A stretch of 63,612 bases of DNA from an uncultured Clostridium sp. (GTDB lineage Bacteria > Bacillota > Clostridia > TANB77 > CAG-508): assembly GCA_902492105.1 (NCBI GenBank), contig CABUKD010000005.1:1-63612 (forward strand), written 5' to 3'. Position numbers and translations under genes: made by a program. The notes below the pieces were generated by a model that searched no databases, was not told the DNA's origin, and saw only the letters and a program-made list of their open reading frames with translations. Positions 18,637-26,593 of the stretch are shown in pieces; within the stretch, counting starts at the first letter, position 1, and each line of letters begins with the position of its first letter.

Positions 18637-18766
18637 TAAATGGTATGTAGTTCTTTTTTATTTACGTCCCCCTACTGCGAACAAACTGTAAAAACTTCGT
18701 TTTACAGTTTGTAACTTGTCGGTCCCTACCTTGAGACTTCAATAAAAAAGAACTACATACCATTTA
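18637..18766. repeat. MITE-like palindromic repeat, family B copy 1
   Basis: 130 bp with 26-bp near-perfect terminal inverted repeats (18637-18662 and 18741-18766) and an inner hairpin (ACAAACTGTAAAA with TTTTACAGTTTGT). CGTCCCCC and GGTCCCTACCTTGAGACTTC flank the inner hairpin. The same blocks occur, inverted, at 23773-23922. It fills most of the gap 18508-18883. Confidence 0.85.
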
Positions 18767-18883
18767 TACAAAAGTATATAATAGTAAATTAAAAACAAAA
18801 TGATATAGAATTTAAAAAAATGGGTATTCTAAAATTAAAATATTATGATATAATAACGAAAAACGAAAGGAGAAAGATAAAAA

Positions 18884-20293
18884 ATGGACAAAAAGCAAGC
18901 AGAAGAATTAAAAGAAAAATTATTTCAAAAAAAGGAAAATGGATGGAAGTTAAAAACACAAGAAGAAAAGCAACAAATTTTTGAGTATGCTAGAGGATAT
19001 ATTGACTATATGAATAAATCCAAAACAGAAAGAGAAATTATTAGCAATTCTCAAAAAATAGCAGAAGAACATGGATTCCAAAATATAGAAACATGCCAAA
19101 ATTTAAAAGTAGGAGATAAAGTATATTATAATAATCGTGGAAAAAGTATGTATTTAGCAGTAATTGGAAAACAATCTATGGAAAATGGAGTTAATATTAT
19201 AGGTGCACATGCTGATTCTCCAAGATTAGATTTAAAACCAAATCCACTTTATGAAGATGGAGAATTTGCTTATTTAAAAACTCATTATTATGGGGGAATT
19301 AAAAAATATCAATGGACCACAATTCCACTAAGTATTCATGGTGTGATTGTAAAAACGAATGGAGAAAAAATAACCATTAATATAGGAGAAGATCCACAAG
19401 ATCCAATATTTACAATTACTGACTTATTACCACACTTAGCACAGGACCAAATGAAGAAAAAATTAGCAGAAGCAATAGATGGAGAAGACTTAAATTTATT
19501 AGTAGGAAGTATCCCATTTGATGCAGATGTTCCAGAAAAAGTAAAATTGAATATTTTATCTATTTTAAATGAAAAATATGGAATAACAGAAAATGATTTA
19601 CTAAGTTCTGAAATTGAATTAGTACCAGCAATGCCATGCAGAAGTATGGGATTAGATAACAGTATGGTAGCAGGTTATGGACAAGATGATAAAATTTGTG
19701 TTTATACTTCTTTAACTGCTTTAATGAATATTGAAAATCCAGAAAAAACAGCAATTTGTATTATTTCTGATAAAGAAGAAATTGGAAGCATGGGAAATAC
19801 AGGTATGGAATCTCATGTGTTTGACTATTTTATGTCAGAAATTCTTAACAAACAAGGTATTAATACACCAAACTTATTAGAAAAAGTATATTGCCACTCT
19901 AAAATGTTATCTGCAGACGTAGATGCTGGTTTAGACCCAATTTATGCAAATGTATCAGAAAAAAATAATGCTTCTTTTTTAGGAAGAGGAATAGGGATTA
20001 ATAAATATACTGGTGCTAGAGGAAAATCTGGAGCATCAGATGCTAATGCAGAATTTGTAGCAGAAGTAAGAAATATTTTTGAAACCAATAATATTTGTTA
20101 TCAAATATCTGAACTTGGCAAAGTAGATGTAGGAGGAGGAGGAACCATTGCTTATATTTTAGCAAATAAAGGAATGGATGTAATTGACTGTGGTGTTCCG
20201 GTTCTTTCTATGCATTCTCCATACGAAGTAACTAGTAAATTTGATTTATATGAAGCATATCGTGGATATGAAACTTTCTGGAAAAATGCGTAA
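18884..20293 (+). CDS. M18-family aminopeptidase
   Basis: 469 residues, cytoplasmic. Metal-site motifs are visible: GAHADSPRLDLKP near residue 110, ISDKEEIGSMGNTGMES near 295, and the terminal HSPYEVTSKFDLYEAYRGYE. This is the aspartyl-aminopeptidase/ApeB-like fold, a large zinc enzyme that removes N-terminal residues from peptides. RBS GAAAGGAGAAAGATAAAA. It is likely monocistronic, as a hairpin terminator follows. Confidence 0.93.
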   Translation: MDKKQAEELKEKLFQKKENGWKLKTQEEKQQIFEYARGYIDYMNKSKTEREIISNSQKIAEEHGFQNIETCQNLKVGDKVYYNNRGKSMYLAVIGKQSMENGVNIIGAHADSPRLDLKPNPLYEDGEFAYLKTHYYGGIKKYQWTTIPLSIHGVIVKTNGEKITINIGEDPQDPIFTITDLLPHLAQDQMKKKLAEAIDGEDLNLLVGSIPFDADVPEKVKLNILSILNEKYGITENDLLSSEIELVPAMPCRSMGLDNSMVAGYGQDDKICVYTSLTALMNIENPEKTAICIISDKEEIGSMGNTGMESHVFDYFMSEILNKQGINTPNLLEKVYCHSKMLSADVDAGLDPIYANVSEKNNASFLGRGIGINKYTGARGKSGASDANAEFVAEVRNIFETNNICYQISELGKVDVGGGGTIAYILANKGMDVIDCGVPVLSMHSPYEVTSKFDLYEAYRGYETFWKNA

Positions 20294-20379
20294 ATAAAAA
20301 AATGAGGAACAAAACAAGAAAACATAGAAAGCAAAAAAAATAAAGGGATTTGTATGAATCAAATAAATAAACAAATAGA

Positions 20380-20407
20380 AGCGGCTCTAAATTTAGAGTC
20401 GCTTTTA
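20380..20407. terminator. Hairpin between converging M18 and small Cys-protein genes
   Basis: GCGGCTCTAAATTTAGAGTCGC is a nearly perfect palindrome followed by TTTT, able to act on both strands. Confidence 0.7.
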
Positions 20408-20415
20408 GTGAGGTT

Positions 20416-20553
20416 TTATCTTCCACTGTGAATTTGCCATAAAGTACATTCCCGTTTGAGACCATTGCATTTTTGTGGCTTTGGACATAAATTACTTCCA
20501 AGCAAAGGGCATAAAATTGTTTGTTTCTTAGCCTTACTTTCTGTCTTGTCCAT
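20416..20553 (-). CDS. Small Cys-containing protein (45 aa), unknown function
   Basis: An overlooked short gene: ATG at 20553 follows AAAGGAGGTTATCTT, a near-ideal ribosome site. The product is basic with four Cys at 15, 23, 29 and 36 (LCPLLG, LCPKPQKC, ECTLW), probably binding a metal. It lies just downstream of another Cys-rich gene on the same strand, but a terminator separates them by orientation of distance (20625-20651). A longer overlapping frame, 20232-20606, has no matching ribosome site, so I reject it. Confidence 0.7.
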   Translation of the reverse strand: MDKTESKAKKQTILCPLLGSNLCPKPQKCNGLKRECTLWQIHSGR

Positions 20554-20624
20554 ATAAGATAACCTCCTTTATAAGTCATATTAATAGTATATGCTTTCAA
20601 AATCAAAATAGAACTAAAAAAGAA

Positions 20625-20651
20625 CCCACAGCTAGAATTTCTAGCTGTGGG
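20625..20651 (-). terminator. Intrinsic terminator of the 20661 gene
   Basis: 13-bp stem (CCCACAGCTAGAA / TTCTAGCTGTGGG), followed on the minus strand by TTCTTTTTTAG. Confidence 0.85.
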
Positions 20652-20660
20652 CTACATGCC

Positions 20661-20927
20661 TTAACGTTTGGAGTGCTGGGAGCTAAAGCACGCCGGTTTC
20701 GGCGAAGTTTTGGCATCCCACTTCTCAAACGCCTTCATTCGATCTGCTTCGTTCATGCATCTCGAATTCTTGCAGTGTCCACTACATCCCAGCAGACACT
20801 CTCTACACGTAGGAACCTTAAAACAGGCTCCTTCCGGTTCCCGCTGAATATCAGTTTTACAATCTTCGTCCAGTCTGTTCGCACAGAACAGACTTTTCAT
20901 GCATCGAACACAAGGATTATTAGACAT
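20661..20927 (-). CDS. Cys-rich small protein (88 aa), putative metal-binding
   Basis: Eleven Cys in 88 residues, grouped as NPCVRCMKSLFC, CKTD, ACFKVPTCRECLLGCSGHCKNSRC and ACF. This pattern suggests one or two zinc or iron-sulfur knuckles. No secretion signal. RBS TAGGAGGTAATTATAC. GC content and codon choice are higher than in neighbours. The family is not recognised; an RNA- or DNA-contacting zinc protein is possible. Confidence 0.72.
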   Translation of the reverse strand: MSNNPCVRCMKSLFCANRLDEDCKTDIQREPEGACFKVPTCRECLLGCSGHCKNSRCMNEADRMKAFEKWDAKTSPKPACFSSQHSKR

Positions 20928-21063
20928 GTATAATTACCTCCTATAAAATAGAGTATAAATAATATTATAGCACTAATCTTTTAAAAAAGCAAATTTTTTC
21001 CAATTGATATTTATGAAAGTGCCTAAAATAGATAGGAAAAAGTAAAAAATAAAATAGTTACTA

Positions 21064-21511
21064 CTAAATTTTGTCATAGTTATTCTTTGGTAATTTATCC
21101 TTATGAATAATAAAAACATAAACAAGATAAGCAACACAAAACACAATTAAAGTAAAAGCAATACAAATATATATTATTCCAAGGGTTTCACCACTATATC
21201 CATTTTCTACAATGTAATCACGAAGATCAAGGTTTTCTCCGTCACTAAAAATCATCTTATCTGTTTTTCCTATTATATAGTGAAAATATAAATTCCAATC
21301 TCCTAACCCGTTGTGAATACTGAATTGATTTTAAGTTTTGTGAAAAGTGATAATCAGGAAGAAAATGAACTAATTCATTAATATTAGATGAATTAACATT
21401 TAAAAAATAATCTCCTCTAAATATCATAATAATGCTAGAAAAAATCCACACAATATTAACTAGAATTATAATGGAAATAATAATTAGTTTTAAGATTTTA
21501 TGATCTTTCAA
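21064..21511 (-). pseudogene. Two-TM small membrane protein split by one extra base
   Basis: Two short frames (21257-21511 and 21064-21255) join into one protein of about 148 residues if one C before GGG is removed (plus-strand position 21310). The join then reads YSQGLGDWNLYFHYIIGKTDKMIF across the junction. The product has an N-terminal and a C-proximal transmembrane helix with an external loop between them. Start is TTG at 21511 after GATGGAGGGAGATATTT. Function unknown. The break has the same form as those in copA, the HTH gene and the UPF0016 gene. Confidence 0.7.
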
Positions 21512-21646
21512 AAATATCTCCCTCCATCAATACAATAATATATGTATATTATATAATAAATTTATTGCAAGATTTTATTATCAATTGACACTATCTTATA
21601 AAAAATACATATTGACATTAAATATAAAATATAATAGTTAAACAAA

Positions 21647-21900
21647 TTGACATTTTCAATATAAAATGTTACAATTATATTACAAAAATATTACAAAATA
21701 ATTAAATCTTATCAAAACTTATTGACACTTAAGAAGTTTTGCTGATAAAATACAGATGAAAGAAGAAAAATTTATATATCTATATCTTCAAGAAAATTTT
21801 ATGTTTAAAAACATAAAATAGGTAAGGAATAGATCCTTACCAAACTCAATTATCTAACTTATTAGAATTGGAGTTCTCGGCATGAACTTCAATTTTTTTA
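21647..21900 (+). ncRNA. Putative antisense RNA (antitoxin) convergent with the 21846-22025 gene
   Basis: Two consensus promoters point right: TTGACA 21647-21652 with TACAAT 21670-21675 (17-bp spacer), and TTGACA 21722-21727 with an AT-rich -10 near 21745-21751. No plus-strand reading frame with a ribosome site follows. A strong terminator (AATTGGAGTTC / GAACTTCAATT then seven T) ends near 21900. The RNA would overlap the 3' end of the opposite small gene by 55 coding bases plus its terminator. This is the layout of RatA/TxpA-type antitoxins. Confidence 0.55.
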
Positions 21901-22025
21901 TGTCTATCTTGAAATTTCATATATGTATTATAACCAAGACTGGCTAAAAAACATAAAACTATTCCAACAATTAGGCAAATTAAAGCTATACCAAGGAATT
22001 GTACTGCCAAAGTTGCTGTATCCAA
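21846..22025 (-). CDS. Small one-TM protein, candidate type I toxin
   Basis: A 59-residue protein not caught by an ATG search: it starts with TTG at 22025, with AGGAGGTGAAGG 9 bp upstream. Residues 5-30 form one hydrophobic helix (AVQFLGIALICLIVGIVLCF). A basic-acidic tail follows (KFQDRHKKIEVHAENSN). Its mRNA has a long structured leader from about 22165. Its own terminator hairpin (GGTAAGGA / TCCTTACC, 21821-21842) lies inside the opposing RNA. Length, topology and convergent antisense RNA resemble TxpA-class membrane toxins, but sequence identity to them is not evident. Confidence 0.6.
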   Translation of the reverse strand: MDTATLAVQFLGIALICLIVGIVLCFLASLGYNTYMKFQDRHKKIEVHAENSNSNKLDN

Positions 22026-22039
22026 TTTTCCTTCACCTC

Positions 22040-22205
22040 CTACTAGTAAAAATTAAACTGCAAACCTGTGGGTGCAGTCTATCAACAGTTGCGAAAGATA
22101 TACTGCCTTACAATCAGCAGTAACAACTGCTGATTATTACACCCACATTATAGAGGTGATTAGATAATTTCTTATACTATATCATAAACACAATAATTTA
22201 ATCAA
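22040..22205 (-). promoter_or_regulatory. Promoter and structured leader of the small TM gene
   Basis: Minus-strand TTGATT (22200-22205), an 18-bp spacer and TATAGT (22176-22181). The leader carries a nested hairpin: AATCAGCAG/CTGCTGATT inside a closing stem GTGGGTG (near 22142) with CACCCAC (near 22070). This may slow translation, as in other type I toxin mRNAs. Nothing else is visible between 22026 and 22355. Confidence 0.5.
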
Positions 22206-22355
22206 TGGCTTACAGAAAATTTGCTAAATTTTTAAATTACTCGACACATTTCGATGGATTATTTAATAGAAGTATGCTATTTTATTGTGGCTTTTGTCGA
22301 AATAAAAAGCAAAAATAAAAAACCTTGATAAGCATTGAAATCAAGGTTTTTCTTT

Positions 22356-22432
<77 letters not shown>

Positions 22433-22551
22433 ATGAACAAATATTATCATAGCACGATTTAAAGATAATGTCAAGGAAAAATTAACAAAAAGACTGGAAA
22501 AATATATTAGAATAAGATATAATAACAAAAATGAAGATAAAGGAAAAATAT

Positions 22552-23268
22552 ATGGAAAAGGAAAATAGGTTAACAATCCATCAAATATTTTGGTATTTGG
22601 TGATATTTAGCATTATAGGACTGATTATAGAAACGATTTATGGTTATGCAACCACTGGAATATTAGAAAGTCGAAAAGGACTCATATGGGGACCTTTTTG
22701 CCCAGTTTATGGGGTAGGAGCGGTTGTTTTAATTTTATTGTTAAATCATGTAGACCAGAAAAATTATTTTAAGCTATTTATTTATGGATTTTTAATAGGA
22801 GCAGCTAGTGAATATATTATGAGCTATGTACTAGAAGCTTTTTATGGAATTCGCTTTTGGGATTATACTTATACAGGTAAAGATATTAATGGAAGAATTT
22901 GTACTATCTATTCTGTATTTTGGGGTTTCTTAGCTATTCTTTTAATGAAAGGAATAAAACCACTTATTGATAAGTTAATAAGTAAAATTCCTAAAAAAAT
23001 AGGAAAAATTTTAGAGATAGGGGTTTCTATATTTTTAGTTATAGATGTGCTAGTAACCATCTGGGCTATTCACACTTATGAAACTAGAGCGCTAAAAAAT
23101 TACTATCATGAAGAAATAACAATAGAAGAAGATGCAAATTGGTTTATTCAATTGAAAAATAAAATAGAAAATGAATATTTTACAAATGATTTCATGAAAA
23201 AAACTTTTCCAAATTTAAGAACAAAAGATAAAGAAGGAAACGAACTGTGGATTAGAGAAATTATTTAG
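22552..23268 (+). CDS. Putative ABC-transporter type IV permease-like membrane protein (PF06541 type)
   Basis: 238 residues from the ATG at 22552, preceded by AAAGGAAAAATAT; an upstream in-frame ATG at 22531 has no ribosome site. Five to six hydrophobic segments. GLIWGPFCPVYGVGAV and the YGIRFWDYT segment are signatures of this widespread Firmicutes membrane family. The family name does not prove transport activity. Followed by a strong terminator. Confidence 0.82.
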   Translation: MEKENRLTIHQIFWYLVIFSIIGLIIETIYGYATTGILESRKGLIWGPFCPVYGVGAVVLILLLNHVDQKNYFKLFIYGFLIGAASEYIMSYVLEAFYGIRFWDYTYTGKDINGRICTIYSVFWGFLAILLMKGIKPLIDKLISKIPKKIGKILEIGVSIFLVIDVLVTIWAIHTYETRALKNYYHEEITIEEDANWFIQLKNKIENEYFTNDFMKKTFPNLRTKDKEGNELWIREII

Positions 23269-23310
23269 AAATTACGCATAAGAGAAAATATAAAATAGAC
23301 AATACAACAA

Positions 23311-23352
23311 AAAAAGCTAAAAAATGTATGATAAATTTTTTTAGCTTTTTTA
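23311..23352. terminator. Bidirectional terminator
   Basis: AAAAAAGCTAAAAAA pairs with TTTTTTTAGCTTTTTT between the converging 22552 and 23355 genes. Confidence 0.85.
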
Positions 23353-23354
23353 TT

Positions 23355-23645
23355 TTAATCAGGTAATATTATTTTAGGTTTTTTAGAATTAGCACGATAA
23401 ATTGTTATTTTATTCCCTATGGCCTGGATAAAAGTAGAATGAGTTGCATCTGCAATTTGCTCTCCAAAGGCTTTTACTTCATCAGGAGCAGTTTCTAAAA
23501 CATTTATTTTTATTAATTCTCTAGCTTCTAATGCATCATCTAATTGTTTTATTAAATTATCAGATAAACCTGCTTTTCCAATTTGAAAAATTGGGTCAAT
23601 AGAATTTGCTAAACTTCTTAAATAAGCTCTTTGTTTACTTGTCAT
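23355..23645 (-). CDS. yhbY: YhbY-type CRM-domain RNA-binding protein
   Basis: 96 residues, one CRM domain. The start MTSKQRAYLRSLANSIDPIFQIGKAGLSD, then KINVLETAPDE and the IGNKITIYR loop, match the YhbY/ribosome-assembly family. It binds the large-subunit rRNA precursor. The start at 23645 follows GAGGAAAAAA; the longer frame reaching 23756 adds 37 unrelated residues. Confidence 0.92.
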   Translation of the reverse strand: MTSKQRAYLRSLANSIDPIFQIGKAGLSDNLIKQLDDALEARELIKINVLETAPDEVKAFGEQIADATHSTFIQAIGNKITIYRANSKKPKIILPD

Positions 23646-23772
23646 TTTTTTCCTCTTTCTTTTTGAAATTTTATCTATTATATCATTCAAACATGCTAGT
23701 TTCAAGACTAAAAGAGCATTTTCATTTAAAATATAGAAAAATTTGTTACAATTCACAGACGATATGTTAAAA

Positions 23773-23922
23773 AAGGTAAATGATATATAATCTTTTTATT
23801 GAAGTCTTAAGGTGGGGACCGACAAATTAGAAAGTGTTTGAAATTTTATAAATAAAATTTCAATTACACTTTCTTATGCAGTTGGGGGACGCAAATAAAA
23901 AGACTTATATATCATTTACCTT
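23773..23922. repeat. MITE-like palindromic repeat, family B copy 2 (inverted relative to copy 1)
   Basis: 150 bp with terminal inverted repeats AAGGTAAATGATATATAATC and its complement, and an inner hairpin (GAAAGTGTTTGAAATTTTA arm). It shares GAAGTCTTAAGGTGGGGACC and GGGGGACG blocks with 18637-18766. The terminal arms differ from copy 1 but remain self-complementary, as expected if the folded form is what is maintained. Confidence 0.85.
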
Positions 23923-24002
23923 AAAACAATTATTAGTTGTGAATTGTAACAAATTTTTAGATATTATACTTATAAAATAAAGTCTTACCTAATTAATAGT
24001 TC

Positions 24003-24612
24003 TTATAAACTTAAAAATCCTAAAATACCAAAGAGCAAAAATAAAATACCAGAAAATTTTTGCATTGCTTTTTCAGAAATATGCTTCTTTAAGAACTTTC
24101 CACACAAAATAGCTAAAAAATCACAAACCACCATAGCAGAAATAGCACCTAAAATAAGGCGAAATTTGTAATTTGGATATTGTATACCAAGTCCCATAGA
24201 AGCTAAAAAGGTTTTATCTCCTACTTCTCCAATGGCAATACAAAGTGCAATAATAAAACAATAATTTAATTTAAGATGAGATATTTTAAATAATATGCCT
24301 TCTTTTTTATTATTTTCCATATGTAAAGTTTCTTTTTTAGGAAGAAAAGAAATAATTCCCATTAAAATAAAAGAAAGATAAGTAATCCATTTTAGCACAG
24401 AATGTATGGTAGGGTTATCAAATAAAGTAATGCTACTACCAAATAGAATAGCAATTCCATGGCTAAAAAAGGATCCTATTGCTACACCTAACAATATTTT
24501 ATATACTCTAGTCTTAGAAGAAAAAGATAATACTAAAAGTTGTGTTTTATCACCGAAGTTCACTCATAAAAATCATGGCAAAAGAAATTAAAAACGGATA
24601 TAGGGAAAACAT
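24003..24612 (-). pseudogene. UPF0016/TMEM165 (GDT1) family cation exporter with a one-base shift near its start
   Basis: The intact part holds the second family motif EVGDKTFLA and six hydrophobic segments. The N-terminus reads correctly from the ATG at 24612 (MFSLYPFLISFAMIFMSEL), then meets a stop. Removing one C (plus position 24555) restores SELGDKTQLLVLS, the first E-x-GDK-T motif. The full protein would be about 202 residues. Members move Mn2+ or Ca2+. A downstream restart at 24563 would lose the first helix and half of the first motif. Confidence 0.85.
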
Positions 24613-24769
24613 GGAAAAAATCAGCTCTTTTCTTTTTCATCATAATTCATGTATATTCTAAAATGTAAATTCTATGTGAAATATTAAAAAAATCATTGCA
24701 TGAAAAAAAAGTTAGTGATAAGATACCTAAGTAAAACTATACGGAAATAAGAAAGAGGAGGAATTTAAA

Positions 24770-25894
24770 GTGATAGAAGTAAAACATGTCACAAAAAGGT
24801 ATCCAAATGTCACAGCCGTTGATAATATTAGTTTTGAAGTAAAAGATGGTGAAGTTGTTGGATTTTTAGGACCTAACGGAGCCGGAAAAAGTACTACTAT
24901 GAATATGCTTACCGGTTTTATAGAACCAACAGAAGGTCAAATTATCATCAATGGATATGATATTTCAAAAAAGGCTAAAAAAGCCAAAAAACAGATTGGT
25001 TATATGCCAGAAGGTACACCATTATATATGGATTTAACAGCAAAAGAGTTTATAAACTATATGGCAGAATTAAAAATGGTAAAGGCCAAAGAGAGAAAAG
25101 GTATTGTAGAAAAAGTAATAAAAGAAACAGGATTAGAAGAAGTACAAAATAAGCTAATCCGCAATTTGTCTAGAGGATATAAGCAAAGAGTAAGCTTAGC
25201 AGGAGCTTTAGTTGGTAACCCAGATGTTATTATTTTAGATGAACCAACTGTAGGACTAGACCCAAAACAGATTACGGAAATAAGAAGTTTAATTAAAGAA
25301 TTAGGAAAAAAACATACTGTTATTTTAAGTAGTCATATTTTGTCAGAAGTAAGTCAAATTTGCGAAAGAGTTATTATTATCAATCATGGAAAAATTGTAG
25401 CAATTGATACTCCTGAAAACTTAGAAAAGAAGACAAAAGAAAAAAATACGATTCTTGTGACAGTAGAAGATAAAAAAGAAAACATGAAACATTTGCAAGA
25501 GAAAGTAAGAGAAATTGAAGAAATAAAATTGTTAAAAGACAATCAAGATGGTACAAAACAATATGCTATTACTTCTTCTAATGAATTTGATTTAAGAAAA
25601 AAATTATTTGAGATTTTGCCAAAAGAAGAAATTACTATTTTTGAATTAAAGAAGAGTGAAGCAACCTTAGAAGATGCGTTTATTAAATTAATTGATGATA
25701 GTCAAAAAGCAGAAAAAGAAGTAGAAACAGAGCAGGATATCAATCAAGAGGAAAAGAAAGAGGAAAAGAAAGAAGAAAAAGAAAAACAGAAAAAAATAAA
25801 AGAAATGCAAAAGGAAGAAAAAAAGAAGGAAAAAGAGAAACAAAAACAAGAAAAGGAAAAAAATCATAAAAAAGATAAAGGAGGAGAAAAATAA
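24770..25894 (+). CDS. ABC transporter ATP-binding protein (GldA-like) with KE-rich tail
   Basis: 374 residues. GTG start after AAGAGGAGGAATTTAAA. Walker A GPNGAGKST, signature LSRGYKQR, Walker B VIILDEPTVGLDP, switch His in SSHIL. A DUF4162-like region follows the ATPase. The last 55 residues are a highly charged Lys/Glu repeat, probably a helix or disordered tail unusual for the family. The stop overlaps the ATG of the permease gene (TAATG), so the three genes form one operon. Confidence 0.93.
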   Translation: MIEVKHVTKRYPNVTAVDNISFEVKDGEVVGFLGPNGAGKSTTMNMLTGFIEPTEGQIIINGYDISKKAKKAKKQIGYMPEGTPLYMDLTAKEFINYMAELKMVKAKERKGIVEKVIKETGLEEVQNKLIRNLSRGYKQRVSLAGALVGNPDVIILDEPTVGLDPKQITEIRSLIKELGKKHTVILSSHILSEVSQICERVIIINHGKIVAIDTPENLEKKTKEKNTILVTVEDKKENMKHLQEKVREIEEIKLLKDNQDGTKQYAITSSNEFDLRKKLFEILPKEEITIFELKKSEATLEDAFIKLIDDSQKAEKEVETEQDINQEEKKEEKKEEKEKQKKIKEMQKEEKKKEKEKQKQEKEKNHKKDKGGEK

Positions 25895-26577
25895 TGTGGG
25901 CAGTTTATAAAAAAGAATTAAAGAGCTATTTTTTATCTCCTATAGGATATATAGCAATTGGTTTATTTTTAATTATGTTTAGTTTATTTTTCTATTTAAC
26001 AACTATTAGTGTTGGCGCATATGACATGGGAAATTTATACTTTAATACAGCAAGATATGGTTTATTATTAATTATTCCAATTATTACTATGAGAATGTTT
26101 GCAGAAGAAAGAAAAAATGGAACAGAACAATTATTATTAACTTCTCCTAGAAGTATTACAGGAATTGTAATGGGAAAATTTTTAGCAGCAGTTACTTTAA
26201 TTGTAATTACTTTACTTTTTTCTCTACTATATTATGTTATTTTATGTTTTTTTAAAGCACCAAGTTTATCACAAACTTTAGTATGTGCCTTAGGATTTTT
26301 GCTAGTAGCAATGGCAGGAATATCTTTGGGTATGTTTATTTCTAGCTTAACAGAAAATCAAGTAATTGCAGCAATTGTAACATTGGTATTATTAGTAGTA
26401 CCATGGTTTTTACCAAATATTAGTGATGCATTTTCTATCATTGATTTAATGAGTAGTTATCAAAAATTCCCAGCAGGACTTATCTCGGTGGCGGAAGTAA
26501 CTAATTTATTAGCCTTTGCAATTATGTTTATTTTATTTACAATTATTATTATGCAAAGAAGAAAATCAATAAAATAG
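25894..26577 (+). CDS. ABC-2 permease (GldF-like)
   Basis: 227 residues with six transmembrane helices. The N-terminal KELKSYFLSPIGYIAIG and MRMFAEERKNGTEQLLLTSP are characteristic of the ABC-2 permease subgroup that pairs with GldA/GldG-like partners. In Firmicutes the role is unknown; gliding is unlikely. Confidence 0.9.
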   Translation: MWAVYKKELKSYFLSPIGYIAIGLFLIMFSLFFYLTTISVGAYDMGNLYFNTARYGLLLIIPIITMRMFAEERKNGTEQLLLTSPRSITGIVMGKFLAAVTLIVITLLFSLLYYVILCFFKAPSLSQTLVCALGFLLVAMAGISLGMFISSLTENQVIAAIVTLVLLVVPWFLPNISDAFSIIDLMSSYQKFPAGLISVAEVTNLLAFAIMFILFTIIIMQRRKSIK

Positions 26578-26593
26578 GAAAGGAAGAAAAATC

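Noticed and set aside
20232..20606. 124-aa minus-strand frame
   Set aside because: No ribosome site at its start; it overlaps the 45-aa gene, which has a near-ideal site, and runs through a terminator.
21923..22123. Plus-strand 66-aa frame
   Set aside because: No ribosome site, and it is antisense to the better supported small TM gene at 21846-22025.
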